IMG/VR virus record: IMGVR_UViG_3300032342_000049 | Location: 1 to 28,365 of that record | Source of the DNA: a virus | Reading direction: 5' to 3' (one strand) | Length of the DNA stretch: 28,365 nt | In this document: one piece after another, positions 1 to 6,555 of the stretch | Numbering within the stretch: position 1 is the stretch's first letter | Layout: the number at the start of each line of letters is the position of its first letter | Translations under genes and position numbers: made by a program | The notes under the pieces: generated by a model | What the model saw: the letters and a program-made list of their open reading frames with translations, nothing else | The model's database searches: none | What the model was told of the DNA's origin: nothing

Positions 1-228
1 TTTGTTGAGGTAAATGTAATTAGAAGTTTTGTAGAACAATTTTTAGGAACAAAGCCAAATTATCAGAGATATAATGACATGACTGGGGCTTTAATAAGAT
101 GTTCTAAAGAAATTGAAAGAAGATTAAACTTACCAGCAATTGATTTATTATATTTAGTGGAAAGTTATGATGACCAAATAGCTAAATATGAAGATACTAA
201 AATTATTGAAAATGGAGACGTAGAATAA
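1..228 (+). CDS. C-terminal end of a small phage protein, 5' truncated
   Basis: Frame 1 is open from the first base to the TAA at 226-228, so the start lies outside the window and 75 residues are visible. The piece looks helical and charged and ends in KYEDTKIIENGDVE. I recall very similar YEDxKIxENGDV tails in short conserved proteins of unknown function from many tailed phages, but that is memory and not a search result. No catalytic motif, Cys cluster or membrane segment is visible. It is followed after one base by a possible membrane peptide and belongs to the same + strand operon. No function is assigned. Confidence 0.7.
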   Translation, partial: FVEVNVIRSFVEQFLGTKPNYQRYNDMTGALIRCSKEIERRLNLPAIDLLYLVESYDDQIAKYEDTKIIENGDVE

Positions 229-229
229 A

Positions 230-316
230 ATGATGACCTTAATTTGTGTAACAGATATTATTATTTTAGGAATAGTATGTATAGGATTATATTTAATAAT
301 TAAAAATTGGAATTAA
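230..316 (+). CDS. possible 28-residue membrane peptide
   Basis: This short ORF starts MMTLICVTD and is almost entirely one hydrophobic segment (about residues 4-24) ending in a KNWN tail. It fills the gap between two larger genes exactly, with one base free on each side, which supports it being a gene. The Shine-Dalgarno is poor: GGAG lies about 12 bases upstream. It could be one of the single-pass microproteins common in this window, or a chance open stretch. Function unknown. Confidence 0.45.
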   Translation: MMTLICVTDIIILGIVCIGLYLIIKNWN

Positions 317-317
317 A

Positions 318-602
318 ATGAAATCTGTAAATATTTCTCTGATGATTGATAGTATTTGTAAGGAATTAAATATTCCTTATGAAAGCAAAAATCCTCATTG
401 TCAGACTTTTGTGGATGATGCAATTAAATTGGGTGCAATTTATCAGGATTTAAAAATAATGATGGGAGAAATTCAAGATATAGAAATTAGACATGGATTA
501 AATGGATTGGAAGAGAAATTTGATATTATTATTAAACATCTTGATGAAACCGACCATGATATTATTAGATTGGCTCGCCAACTAAAGGATACCAATGTAT
601 AA
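318..602 (+). CDS. hypothetical protein, 94 aa, helical
   Basis: An acidic, apparently all-helical protein with no signal peptide, membrane segment or Cys pair. The middle contains a run of heptad-like hydrophobics (residues about 36-85), so a helical bundle or dimer is plausible. The arrangement of acidic and hydrophobic residues vaguely recalls MazG-like all-alpha NTP pyrophosphatases, but I do not see their paired ExxE motifs clearly and do not assign that function. It is packed tightly between neighbouring small ORFs and likely co-transcribed with them. Confidence 0.75.
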   Translation: MKSVNISLMIDSICKELNIPYESKNPHCQTFVDDAIKLGAIYQDLKIMMGEIQDIEIRHGLNGLEEKFDIIIKHLDETDHDIIRLARQLKDTNV

Positions 603-678
603 ATTAGGTTGTTATTTCTTTGCGATAATATGGATAATAGTTACAGTAGTATCATTACTACCTAAAAAATATGATTAA
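595..678 (+). CDS. possible 27-residue membrane peptide
   Basis: The start MYKLGCYFF is followed by one hydrophobic helix (about residues 5-21) and a basic LPKKYD end. The ATG lies inside the last codons of the upstream gene and the TAA at 676-678 overlaps the ATG of the next gene (671), a chained arrangement typical of translational coupling. AAGGA lies about 6 bases upstream of the start. It is probably an inner-membrane microprotein of unknown role. Confidence 0.5.
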   Translation: MYKLGCYFFAIIWIIVTVVSLLPKKYD

Positions 679-919
679 AATAATATTAATATTTTTAATT
701 GGTTTTATTGAACAACTTCTTTATACTGCTTATTTACTTAGTGTAAATAAGAAACAGGTAAAGGCATCTACAGTTTTGATGGTAGCTTACATGGCAATTT
801 ATTTATTCATTATAAGTTATGCTATTAAAGATGGTAATACCATTCCTTTATTAGTTGCTTATGCATTAGCTTGTGGGGCTGGAAATTATGTAATAATGTT
901 ATGGGAGAATAGAAAATGA
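671..919 (+). CDS. small multi-pass membrane protein, 82 aa
   Basis: Three hydrophobic segments are visible, at about residues 2-22, 33-52 and 60-76, with short basic loops (NKKQVK). The first helix carries a Gly-Phe-Ile-Glu-Gln patch and is followed by a tyrosine-rich stretch. This resembles small integral membrane proteins seen in many tailed phages, and I have a weak memory of a DUF5698-type family. The start lacks its own ribosome binding site and overlaps the previous ORF, so translation is probably coupled. The stop overlaps the ATG of the downstream peptidase gene. Function unknown. Confidence 0.75.
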   Translation: MIKIILIFLIGFIEQLLYTAYLLSVNKKQVKASTVLMVAYMAIYLFIISYAIKDGNTIPLLVAYALACGAGNYVIMLWENRK

Positions 920-1653
920 AAACCATAAGGTCATATAATAAAATAGTAACAGAATTGATTAATTTAAATCTCCCTTATAAGATAGAACTTATAGGATACT
1001 TAAATTATGACAAAATCTATCCTATGTTAAGTTTGAAATATATTTCTAAAATGAATAATAAAACAGTTATTATTACTAGTGGGCATCATGGAGAAGAATT
1101 TTATGCTGTAAATGTATTACTTAAATGGCTTAAACAACCTATTATGTTTCCAGAGTTTAATTATTATGTATTTCCATGTGTTAATCCATTTGGTTATGAA
1201 AAGAATTTTAGAAATAATTCGAATAATCAAGAAACAAATAACGATACCCATTTTATTAAAGATTCGAAAGTACCCGAATTAGCAATATTATTTGAAGAAT
1301 TTCCTAGAACCGCAGATTTAATATTAGATTTGCATGGAGATATAAGTAAAAAAGGAGTATATTGCTACGAACATAAATCAGAAAACTTAGAATCAATAGT
1401 TACTAAAGCATTAAGTGATAATGATAGTATTATTCCTTATTTAAGAACGAAAACGATTTATGGTACCCCTTTAAAAGAAGGAGTTATCATTCCTCCGAAA
1501 TATGATATTGGAGTTGAAGGATTTTTAGAAAAATTAGGAATACAATATAGTTTAGCTCTTGAATTACCAGGTATTTTTGATGGGCAGAAGAGAGCAGAAG
1601 GTGGAGTAAATATTATAAATTCTATTCTAAAAAATTTCAAGGAGATAAAATGA
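916..1653 (+). CDS. M14-family zinc carboxypeptidase-like hydrolase
   Basis: The 245 residues carry the zinc carboxypeptidase signature. GHHGEE at 56-61 supplies the HxxE zinc pair (H58, E61). CVNPFGYEKNFR at 88-99 matches the substrate-binding Asn/Arg region. LILDLH ending at H140 gives the third zinc ligand, and LALELPG with E216 is the catalytic glutamate strand. The compact length fits the short M14/aspartoacylase-type branch better than secreted carboxypeptidases. There is no signal peptide, so it should act in the cytoplasm. Related enzymes remove C-terminal amino acids, trim peptidoglycan peptides, or deacylate amino acids; the sequence alone does not decide between these. It overlaps both neighbours by 4 bases (ATGA-type coupling). 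Enzyme class confident, substrate unknown. Confidence 0.85.
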   Translation: MKTIRSYNKIVTELINLNLPYKIELIGYLNYDKIYPMLSLKYISKMNNKTVIITSGHHGEEFYAVNVLLKWLKQPIMFPEFNYYVFPCVNPFGYEKNFRNNSNNQETNNDTHFIKDSKVPELAILFEEFPRTADLILDLHGDISKKGVYCYEHKSENLESIVTKALSDNDSIIPYLRTKTIYGTPLKEGVIIPPKYDIGVEGFLEKLGIQYSLALELPGIFDGQKRAEGGVNIINSILKNFKEIK

Positions 1654-1763
1654 TTTACTGTGTATTAGAAGATAAGTATGTTGACCAAAATGATAGATGT
1701 GTCGGATGTGAATATTATAAAAAAGAAGAAGATACTTGTACAGCAGAGGAGACTAAATGTTAA
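1650..1763 (+). CDS. 37-residue Cys-rich (zinc-ribbon-like) microprotein
   Basis: The start MIYCVLED is preceded by a good ribosome binding site (AAGGAGATAAAATG), and the ATG overlaps the stop of the carboxypeptidase gene. The peptide has Cys at residues 4, 17, 20, 30 and 37, including a CVGC knuckle, which suggests a small metal-binding fold. The TAA overlaps the next ATG (1757). One of a family of tiny Cys-pair proteins spread through this window; role unknown. Confidence 0.6.
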   Translation: MIYCVLEDKYVDQNDRCVGCEYYKKEEDTCTAEETKC

Positions 1764-1900
1764 TTATAACTGAAATAGAATGTTTAGGAATATTATTAGT
1801 AGTTTGCTATTTATGTTTGTGCTATATTATAATGAAATTAGGTTATATAGAACAAAAAATAGATAAATTACCTCAGATTACAGAAAAGGAGACTAAATGA
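1757..1900 (+). CDS. 47-residue single-pass membrane protein
   Basis: The start MLIITEIEC has a strong upstream site (GAGGAGACTAAATG). The same AGGAGACTAAATG string precedes the next gene at 1897. Residues about 8-27 form one hydrophobic helix with several Cys, followed by a polar, charged tail. The gene starts inside the stop of the Cys-rich microprotein and its TGA overlaps the ATG of the serine protease gene. This tight coupling to a membrane-anchored protease makes a small partner or regulator of that protease conceivable, but nothing in the sequence proves it. Confidence 0.6.
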   Translation: MLIITEIECLGILLVVCYLCLCYIIMKLGYIEQKIDKLPQITEKETK

Positions 1901-2823
1901 TTAATTTAAAGAGAGATTTAATTGAGAGTATCGTTCTTGGATTAATTATTGGTATCATTGGTATTTTAGTTATTGTTCAATTTCAACAAACTAAAGCAAT
2001 TGATACTCAAAACATAGAAACAATTACTTCTCTTAAAAATGATATAAATACTCTTCAAGATGAAATAATTTATGCCGAAAACTATAATAATTTTATGTTT
2101 ACTGTAATGAATTCAACTGATAACATTATATTAGGTACTCAACAAGGATTAATTAAAGCAGTAGAAAATCTTCCTAATAAGATTAAATATGATAAATTTC
2201 AATTAGAACAAAAACTGAAACAAGTAAATGTAGAAATTGAAAATGCAACATTAGGAGTATTGGGTAGTGGAGTTTCAATTAAATATAAAGGAGAATATTA
2301 TATCTTATCAGCAGGACACATGGCAACTGTAGGTGCAAAAGAAATAATATTATTAAAGGAGAATGGTAATACTATTTGTGAACTTGAGATAGTTAAACAT
2401 TCTTATATTACACCTGAAGAAGATAGCGAAACTGGAGATGCAACAAAAGGAGAAGATTTATTACTTTTAAAACCTAAAGATTGGGATATACAACCTCGCT
2501 TTTATATTGAATTAGCAGATGTTGAACCAGTAACAGGAACTGAAGTTTATGTAGTAGGAAATCCATTAGGAATAGAAGATGTAATTAGTAATGGAAGAAA
2601 CATAGTTTATCATAATAATTTTATGTATTACATAGACCATACATATTATGGTAATTCAGGTGGTGGAGTATATAGTCAAGATGGTAAATTAATAGGAATA
2701 GTATCACACATGTTACCTTTACAACCGAATAGATTTGTGCCTCCATACATGATTTATGGTGCAGTAAGATTATCAGTTATTTATGATTTTCTTGCTGAAA
2801 TACCTTTACAAGTAGGAGAATAA
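1897..2823 (+). CDS. membrane-anchored trypsin-like (chymotrypsin-fold) serine protease
   Basis: 308 residues. An N-terminal helix at about 11-28 with a preceding basic RD should anchor the protein in the membrane. A coiled linker (about 35-115) rich in Glu, Lys and Leu follows. The C-terminal half is a chymotrypsin-fold domain: ILSAGHMA gives catalytic H141, GEDLLLL gives D187, and YGNSGGG at 251-257 places nucleophile S254 in the GNSGG box. The substrate pocket strand IGIVSH follows. No PDZ domain is present, unlike DegP/HtrA. If the N-terminus is in the cytoplasm, the protease domain faces the periplasm or cell exterior. RBS AAAGGAGACTAAATG is strong. Likely roles are processing of phage or host envelope proteins, or superinfection control; target unknown. 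Confidence 0.85.
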   Translation: MINLKRDLIESIVLGLIIGIIGILVIVQFQQTKAIDTQNIETITSLKNDINTLQDEIIYAENYNNFMFTVMNSTDNIILGTQQGLIKAVENLPNKIKYDKFQLEQKLKQVNVEIENATLGVLGSGVSIKYKGEYYILSAGHMATVGAKEIILLKENGNTICELEIVKHSYITPEEDSETGDATKGEDLLLLKPKDWDIQPRFYIELADVEPVTGTEVYVVGNPLGIEDVISNGRNIVYHNNFMYYIDHTYYGNSGGGVYSQDGKLIGIVSHMLPLQPNRFVPPYMIYGAVRLSVIYDFLAEIPLQVGE

Positions 2824-2824
2824 G

Positions 2825-3457
2825 ATGGATGAAAATAAAGTTCCTAACATTCCAGATGAATTAGAGGAAGAATTTTACTATACTACTTATTTAATTGGTA
2901 GTATGGAAAAGACTGCCGAAAAAGACGACGGTTCTGAAAAAAGAGCTGGAGTTGAAAAGGAACTTTTGTTACGTGGAATCTATCCTATCAATCCAGTTAA
3001 ATTAGAAACAACAAAGACAGGAATGACAACTGATGAAGTAAAAGAAAAGATGATAGGTTGGGTTGCTTCTGGTAATTGGGATTTATTTAAACAAAGAGCA
3101 GCAGAAATTTGGAAAGGTAAAGATTTAGTAGATAAAGATAAAGGAATAACTCACATTCCTGGAGATATAGATTATTGTACAATGTCAGATTGGATTACAT
3201 TTACTTTTAATAAGGGAGATGCTCCTTGTGGGTCATTTGCAGAGTGTGGTATAGCAATGGAACATGATATACCGATTTTTTTAATTACAGACATGCCTAA
3301 AAAGGAGTTACCAAAATCATTATTGCAGATGGTATTGGTTACTGGTGGAGAAGTTTTTAATACTTTACCACAATATTTGGAACATATCGATAAAGTTTAC
3401 AAACTAAAAAGAAAAGAACCAAAAATAGACCCTAAAGTAGAAGAGGTTAAAAAGTAA
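2825..3457 (+). CDS. nucleoside 2-deoxyribosyltransferase-like protein
   Basis: 210 residues. YLIGSME near residues 22-28 resembles the first beta strand and nucleotide-binding loop of the family. The block CGSFAECGIA (135-144), followed by a strand IPIFLIT, matches the GTxxExGxA active-site motif whose Glu (E140 here) is the nucleophile. The middle (about 60-110) is longer than in the smallest members, and the C-terminus is a charged Lys-rich tail. Family members swap the base on deoxyribonucleosides or hydrolyse N-glycosidic bonds. The adjacent dNMP kinase, joined by a one-base overlap, supports a role in nucleotide salvage or modified-nucleotide supply. Fold assignment good, exact reaction not determined. 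Confidence 0.65.
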   Translation: MDENKVPNIPDELEEEFYYTTYLIGSMEKTAEKDDGSEKRAGVEKELLLRGIYPINPVKLETTKTGMTTDEVKEKMIGWVASGNWDLFKQRAAEIWKGKDLVDKDKGITHIPGDIDYCTMSDWITFTFNKGDAPCGSFAECGIAMEHDIPIFLITDMPKKELPKSLLQMVLVTGGEVFNTLPQYLEHIDKVYKLKRKEPKIDPKVEEVKK

Positions 3458-4014
3458 TGAAAAATATTTATTTTGTAGGTAAGGCCGGAGCAGGTAAAAC
3501 ATATTGTGGAAACTATTTAAGGGATACCTATGGTTATCAAACTGCTAAATTTGCATATCCAGTATATAACATTGGATATGATTACTTTAAAATGAACAGA
3601 AACTTAAAAGATAGAAAATTATTACAAATCATAGGAACAGAAGGTGGTAGAGCGATAGATAAAGATATTTGGGTAAATAGATTTTTACAGGATATGGAAA
3701 TAGTTAAATTTGTTATTAAAGAATTAAATTATAAAGATACACCATTTGTTTTAGACGATTGTAGATTTCCAAATGAACACGAAGCATTAGCAAAAGCTGG
3801 CTGGATAGGTATTTATTTAGATGTAGATGATGAAATAAGATTAAAAAGGTTAGGACATAGAGATGGCACAACCCAAAGTGAAACCTTACAACATTCTTCT
3901 GAAACTTCAATAGATTTATTTAAAGATAAATTAATTAAATGTAATTGTAATGGGTCTTTAGAAGAAACATATACTAATCTAGAAAAAATTATAATAACGG
4001 AAGGAGTTAAATAA
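3457..4014 (+). CDS. deoxynucleoside monophosphate kinase
   Basis: 185 residues beginning with a P-loop: VGKAGAGKT (Walker A at 8-15). Strand VLDDCRFPNE (about 105-114) carries the D-D-x-R-F-x-N-E block typical of phage dNMP kinases of the T4 gene 1 type. KRLGHRDGT (about 131-139) looks like the LID region, followed by a HSSE segment. It would phosphorylate dNMPs, including those released from degraded host DNA, for phage replication. It is coupled to the deoxyribosyltransferase-like gene upstream and to a small ORF downstream, both by TAATG/ATGA junctions. Length is shorter than T4 gp1 but normal for the compact branch. Confidence 0.85.
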   Translation: MKNIYFVGKAGAGKTYCGNYLRDTYGYQTAKFAYPVYNIGYDYFKMNRNLKDRKLLQIIGTEGGRAIDKDIWVNRFLQDMEIVKFVIKELNYKDTPFVLDDCRFPNEHEALAKAGWIGIYLDVDDEIRLKRLGHRDGTTQSETLQHSSETSIDLFKDKLIKCNCNGSLEETYTNLEKIIITEGVK

Positions 4015-4184
4015 TGAGTTACATTGTTATTTTTAAACCTAAATCATTAGAGAAAAAGAGACTTTGTTTAGCAAAAAGTTTTAAAACTCTTGACGAAGCT
4101 CAAATAGAAAAAAATCAGTTAGAAACAGAAGGATATAACGGAGAAAAAATTATCTATATAAATATTGAAGAGGGGAGAAAATAA
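4014..4184 (+). CDS. hypothetical protein, 56 aa
   Basis: The start MSYIVIFKP follows a good ribosome binding site (GGAAGGAGTTAAATAATG). The product is small, basic and looks like a beta-alpha-beta unit: a YIVIF strand, a Lys-rich loop, a SFKTLDEAQIEKNQLE helix, then a KIIYINI strand. The DEAQ helix with a following acidic segment is common in phage proteins of unknown function. No Cys pair or catalytic motif. It overlaps the dNMP kinase stop and the next ATG by one base each. Confidence 0.65.
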   Translation: MSYIVIFKPKSLEKKRLCLAKSFKTLDEAQIEKNQLETEGYNGEKIIYINIEEGRK

Positions 4185-4357
4185 TGGATAAATTGTTAGT
4201 TGCATTTTGCATTTTTGGAGTTATCGATTTAACATTGGTTGGTACTACATGTATTTGTGTAATGTTATTGGTAAGAAAAGTTATACTCGGTAAGGTCGAA
4301 ATAAAAATAGCAGATAGAAAAATTCGACTTGATAGAGATTTTATCGAGAAAGGATAA
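4184..4357 (+). CDS. 57-residue single-pass membrane protein
   Basis: The start MDKLLVAFC is preceded by GAGGGGAGAAAATAATG, a strong site. Residues about 4-32 are hydrophobic, long enough for one helix or a short hairpin, followed by a basic amphipathic region (KIADRKIRLDRDFIEKG) likely in the cytoplasm. The product has no enzymatic motif. It sits immediately upstream of the bS21 homologue. Confidence 0.6.
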   Translation: MDKLLVAFCIFGVIDLTLVGTTCICVMLLVRKVILGKVEIKIADRKIRLDRDFIEKG

Positions 4358-4360
4358 TCT

Positions 4361-4570
4361 ATGTCAGACCCTAAAGATATAAAAAAACAACCCATAGTAA
4401 ATTTACCAGAAAATGTTCCAGTAGATTATAGTTTTGAAAGATTACTTAAATCTTTTCTAAAACAAATAGATAGAGAAGGAACATTAAAAGAAGTTAAGGC
4501 TAGACGTTATTATATAAAACCTAGTGAAGTAAAGAGATTAGCAGCAAAATCTAAAAAAAGGAGACAATAA
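4361..4570 (+). CDS. rpsU: ribosomal protein bS21 homologue (phage-encoded)
   Basis: 69 residues with the bS21 pattern. ENVPVDYSFERLLKSF (17-32) aligns with bacterial VRENEPFDVALRRF. KQIDREGTLKEVKAR (34-48) aligns with KRSCEKAGVLAEVRR. RRYYIKPSE (48-56) aligns with the REFYEKPT block, and the end is a basic AAKSKKRRQ tail. bS21 sits on the platform of the 30S subunit near the anti-Shine-Dalgarno and helps choose mRNAs. Phage bS21 genes are known from some large phages and are thought to compete with the host protein. The roughly 16-residue N-terminal extension is unusual. RBS is AAGGA about 7 bases upstream. The identification rests on my reading of the alignment; no structural prediction was run. 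Confidence 0.8.
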   Translation: MSDPKDIKKQPIVNLPENVPVDYSFERLLKSFLKQIDREGTLKEVKARRYYIKPSEVKRLAAKSKKRRQ

Positions 4571-5013
4571 TGAAATCGGAATATTTTGTAGATACAGTAG
4601 GATTAGAAAAATTGTTAGTAGATTATAAAGATATATTTGATTTATTAGATGATATTTCTCAACAACTTTTGCAAGGGATTATAGCAACTGTTGACCAATA
4701 TAAAGAAATACTTAACCAAGCAACAGGGGCATACGGAACTTTAGAACCATTATATTCTTTAGCAATAGCTTATAAAGAAAATTCAGAATTACATTATTTT
4801 GTTGAGAAAAAAAGAGAATTAGAATCTAAAGGAGAAAAACTTACTGTAGCTGCGGTTGATAAAGAAGCAAGCGAGTCGGTAGGTCAGATTAGAAGAATAA
4901 GAAACATCTTGGAAGCCTATGTTTCTGTTTCAGAAAAAATAATTATTACTGCACAAACACAAATGAAACAGATGGCTCAAGATTATAAATTCAAACCACA
5001 GGAAGAAAGATAA
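4570..5013 (+). CDS. hypothetical all-helical protein, 147 aa
   Basis: Strong ribosome binding site (AAAAAGGAGACAATAATG) overlapping the bS21 stop by one base. The product is acidic and helical: one predicted bundle at about 8-60, then a charged segment HYFVEKKRELESKGEKLT, then a long helix SVGQIRRIRNILEAYVSVSEKIIITAQTQMK (written here in parts: SVGQIRRIRN, ILEAYVSVSE, KIIITAQTQMK). The order 'basic residue stretch, ExxG, then tyrosine-containing helix' is loosely like the UvsY/recombination-mediator layout, and the neighbours are replication genes. That resemblance is weak and I keep the gene as unknown. Confidence 0.75.
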   Translation: MKSEYFVDTVGLEKLLVDYKDIFDLLDDISQQLLQGIIATVDQYKEILNQATGAYGTLEPLYSLAIAYKENSELHYFVEKKRELESKGEKLTVAAVDKEASESVGQIRRIRNILEAYVSVSEKIIITAQTQMKQMAQDYKFKPQEER

Positions 5014-5097
5014 ATGAAAATCTGTCCCAAATGTGATGCATTAAATGAAGAAAATGAAACACTCTGTAAAGCATGTGGAGAGGTATTAAATGATTAG
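5014..5097 (+). CDS. 27-residue zinc-ribbon microprotein
   Basis: The whole peptide is one rubredoxin-type knuckle pair: CPKC at residues 4-7 and CKAC at 18-21, spaced by an acidic loop. This CxxC-x10-CxxC layout should bind one zinc. Start ATG follows GGAAGAAAGATAA and directly abuts the preceding gene. It ends by overlapping the next ORF (5090) by 8 bases. Possible adaptor or nucleic-acid or protein binder; no specific role can be read. Confidence 0.65.
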   Translation: MKICPKCDALNEENETLCKACGEVLND

Positions 5098-5245
5098 AAT
5101 TTATTTAGATATTTATATTTGGAAAATAAGAAAATTTGAGATAGGAATTTATCATACATTAAGCGATGCTATAGATATTAATTTAGGATTTTTAACTATA
5201 GTAATTTATTATAAACCAGAAGAAGAATCGGAAAGAATAGAATAA
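5090..5245 (+). CDS. hypothetical protein, 51 aa
   Basis: The ATG at 5090 has a good site (GGAGAGGTATTAAATG). The product starts MIRIYLDIYIWKIRKFEIG and is rich in aromatic and beta-branched residues, looking like a small all-beta or alpha-beta fold with an acidic EEESERIE tail. It is not hydrophobic enough throughout for a membrane helix. It overlaps the flap nuclease ATG by one base. Function unknown. Confidence 0.6.
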   Translation: MIRIYLDIYIWKIRKFEIGIYHTLSDAIDINLGFLTIVIYYKPEEESERIE

Positions 5246-5985
5246 TGACTAAAAAACTTGTAGTATTAGATTGGGGAAATATTATTCATAAAGCCATTTT
5301 TGCTTTTAGGAATGATTCAGCATGTCCAGCAAGTTATACGTCATTACGTATGATTATAGGATATTTGAAAAAAATTGGAGTAACCTTAGATGATAAAATA
5401 GTAGTTGCTGAAGATTATGGTAGTTGGAGAAAAGATATTGATAAAGAATATAAAGCTCAAAGAAAAGCGTTTAGAGAAGGTAAAGAAGATGCAGATTGGT
5501 GGGCTGAAATGTATAAAGAATTTAACGAATTTGCAATTAAATTAGAAGAATGTTTACCCTGGAATTTTGTTAAAATATATAAAATGGAAGCAGATGACAT
5601 AGCTTCATGTGCAATTCGTTTTATAGAAGCAGAAGAAAAAATAATGATTAGTTCAGATGAGGATTGGCAAATGTTATGTACAATACCAAATGTTAAAGTA
5701 TTTTCTCCATATACTAAAAAATTTAAAATAATAAAAAATCCAGAAAAAATACTCTTAAAGAAAATTAAAGGAGATGTTTCAGATAACTTACTTACAGTTC
5801 CAAAAACAGAGGCTGAATATGAAAAACGTCGTATGATAGTAGACCTAATTCATTTACCAATTCATATAGAACAATTAATTCGTCCAGTTATTGAAACACT
5901 TCCGATTAAAAATATTTATCTCAATAAAGTTCCATTTCGCACATGTCGTGTAGAATTAGAAAAATTATATAAATTGGAGGCTTAA
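5245..5985 (+). CDS. 5'-3' exonuclease / flap endonuclease (T4 RNase H type)
   Basis: 246 residues with the FEN/PIN metal-binding pattern. VVLDWGN provides D9. WRKDIDKEYKAQRK (61-74) is the basic helical-arch region. MEADDIA gives E115, D117 and D118. ISSDEDWQML gives D138 and D140, and KGDVSDN (175-181) gives the last pair of Asp residues. This is the arrangement in T4 RNase H and DNA polymerase I 5' nuclease domains, which remove RNA primers and 5' flaps in lagging-strand synthesis. No polymerase domain is attached. Acts in the cytoplasm at the replication fork with the polymerase and ligase found downstream. Confidence 0.87.
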   Translation: MTKKLVVLDWGNIIHKAIFAFRNDSACPASYTSLRMIIGYLKKIGVTLDDKIVVAEDYGSWRKDIDKEYKAQRKAFREGKEDADWWAEMYKEFNEFAIKLEECLPWNFVKIYKMEADDIASCAIRFIEAEEKIMISSDEDWQMLCTIPNVKVFSPYTKKFKIIKNPEKILLKKIKGDVSDNLLTVPKTEAEYEKRRMIVDLIHLPIHIEQLIRPVIETLPIKNIYLNKVPFRTCRVELEKLYKLEA

Positions 5986-6180
5986 ATGAATAAAATACTT
6001 AAAAATATTTTAGCTGGAATTTATACATTATTGGTTGTTCTAGGATTGATTACTATAGGTATTTATCACATGCACAATCCAATCTTTAGAACTATCTATT
6101 TTATTTTGTTAATTACTTTTACAGTTTGTTTTTGCTTTGTATTAAGAGAGGAAGAAGATGAAGAACTTAGAAATAATTAA
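5986..6180 (+). CDS. small two-helix membrane protein, 64 aa
   Basis: Two hydrophobic stretches are visible, about residues 6-26 and 35-54, separated by a short HMHNPIFR loop, with an acidic REEEDEELRNN tail. It follows the flap nuclease without a gap (stop, then ATG). The 3' end overlaps the next gene by 23 bases. Such small membrane proteins in phages may affect the host envelope or act in superinfection immunity, but no family is recognised here. Confidence 0.65.
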   Translation: MNKILKNILAGIYTLLVVLGLITIGIYHMHNPIFRTIYFILLITFTVCFCFVLREEEDEELRNN

Positions 6181-6358
6181 AAAAGAATTAAAATACCCCT
6201 GTTATTGTTGTAGGCAGAGCATTAGAGGTAAAACAGTTCCCAGAATACAATGCAAGGCATGTAATGGTACAGGATTTTTTAAAGACGAAGTATACTTCCA
6301 TATAGTAACTGATAAAAAAGGTAACAAATATTGTTTAGATGGAGATTCACTCAAATAG
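6158..6358 (+). CDS. small zinc-finger protein with DnaJ-like CxxCxGxG motif, 66 aa
   Basis: Four Cys knuckle residues are visible: CYCC at 15-18 and CKACNGTGFF at 32-41. The second is the CxxCxGxG element found in DnaJ-type zinc centres, with only one repeat pair here. The C-terminal half is beta-rich and ends KGNKYCLDGDSLK. The gene is translated from GAGAGGAAGAAGATG inside the end of the preceding membrane protein gene. DnaJ-type zinc modules bind unfolded protein or nucleic acid; the specific role is open. Confidence 0.7.
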   Translation: MKNLEIIKKELKYPCYCCRQSIRGKTVPRIQCKACNGTGFFKDEVYFHIVTDKKGNKYCLDGDSLK

Positions 6359-6368
6359 GAGAAATAAA

Positions 6369-6554
6369 ATGAAAAAGAATTACAATGCAGCGAGAATAGT
6401 AAGAGATAATAATTATGTTTATCTTAAAGTTACAGGTAAACCTTTAGATAGAGCAATTTATTTTAAGATTGAAGAATTTGTTACAAAACCAGAAAGAAAA
6501 ATAATAGAATTAAGTAAAGCATTTTTAATAGACTTAAACGCAAAGGAGGAATAA
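6369..6554 (+). CDS. hypothetical protein, 61 aa
   Basis: I place the start at 6369 because TAGGAGAAATAAAATG is a textbook ribosome binding site there. An upstream in-frame ATG at 6339 would overlap the previous gene by 20 bases and has no site. The product MKKNYNAARIVRDNNYVYLKVTGKP is basic, then mixed beta-alpha, and ends LIDLNAKEE. No motif or membrane segment is seen. It lies just before the zinc-ribbon/OB-like gene and may be part of the same DNA-binding set, which is inference from position only. Confidence 0.65.
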   Translation: MKKNYNAARIVRDNNYVYLKVTGKPLDRAIYFKIEEFVTKPERKIIELSKAFLIDLNAKEE

Positions 6555-6555
6555 A

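Noticed and set aside
4570-5013. UvsY-like recombination mediator
   Set aside because: Only a loose helical pattern is shared, with no diagnostic residues.
6339-6368. Upstream ATG at 6339 for the 61-residue gene
   Set aside because: It overlaps the previous gene by 20 bases and has no ribosome binding site; 6369 follows AGGAGA.
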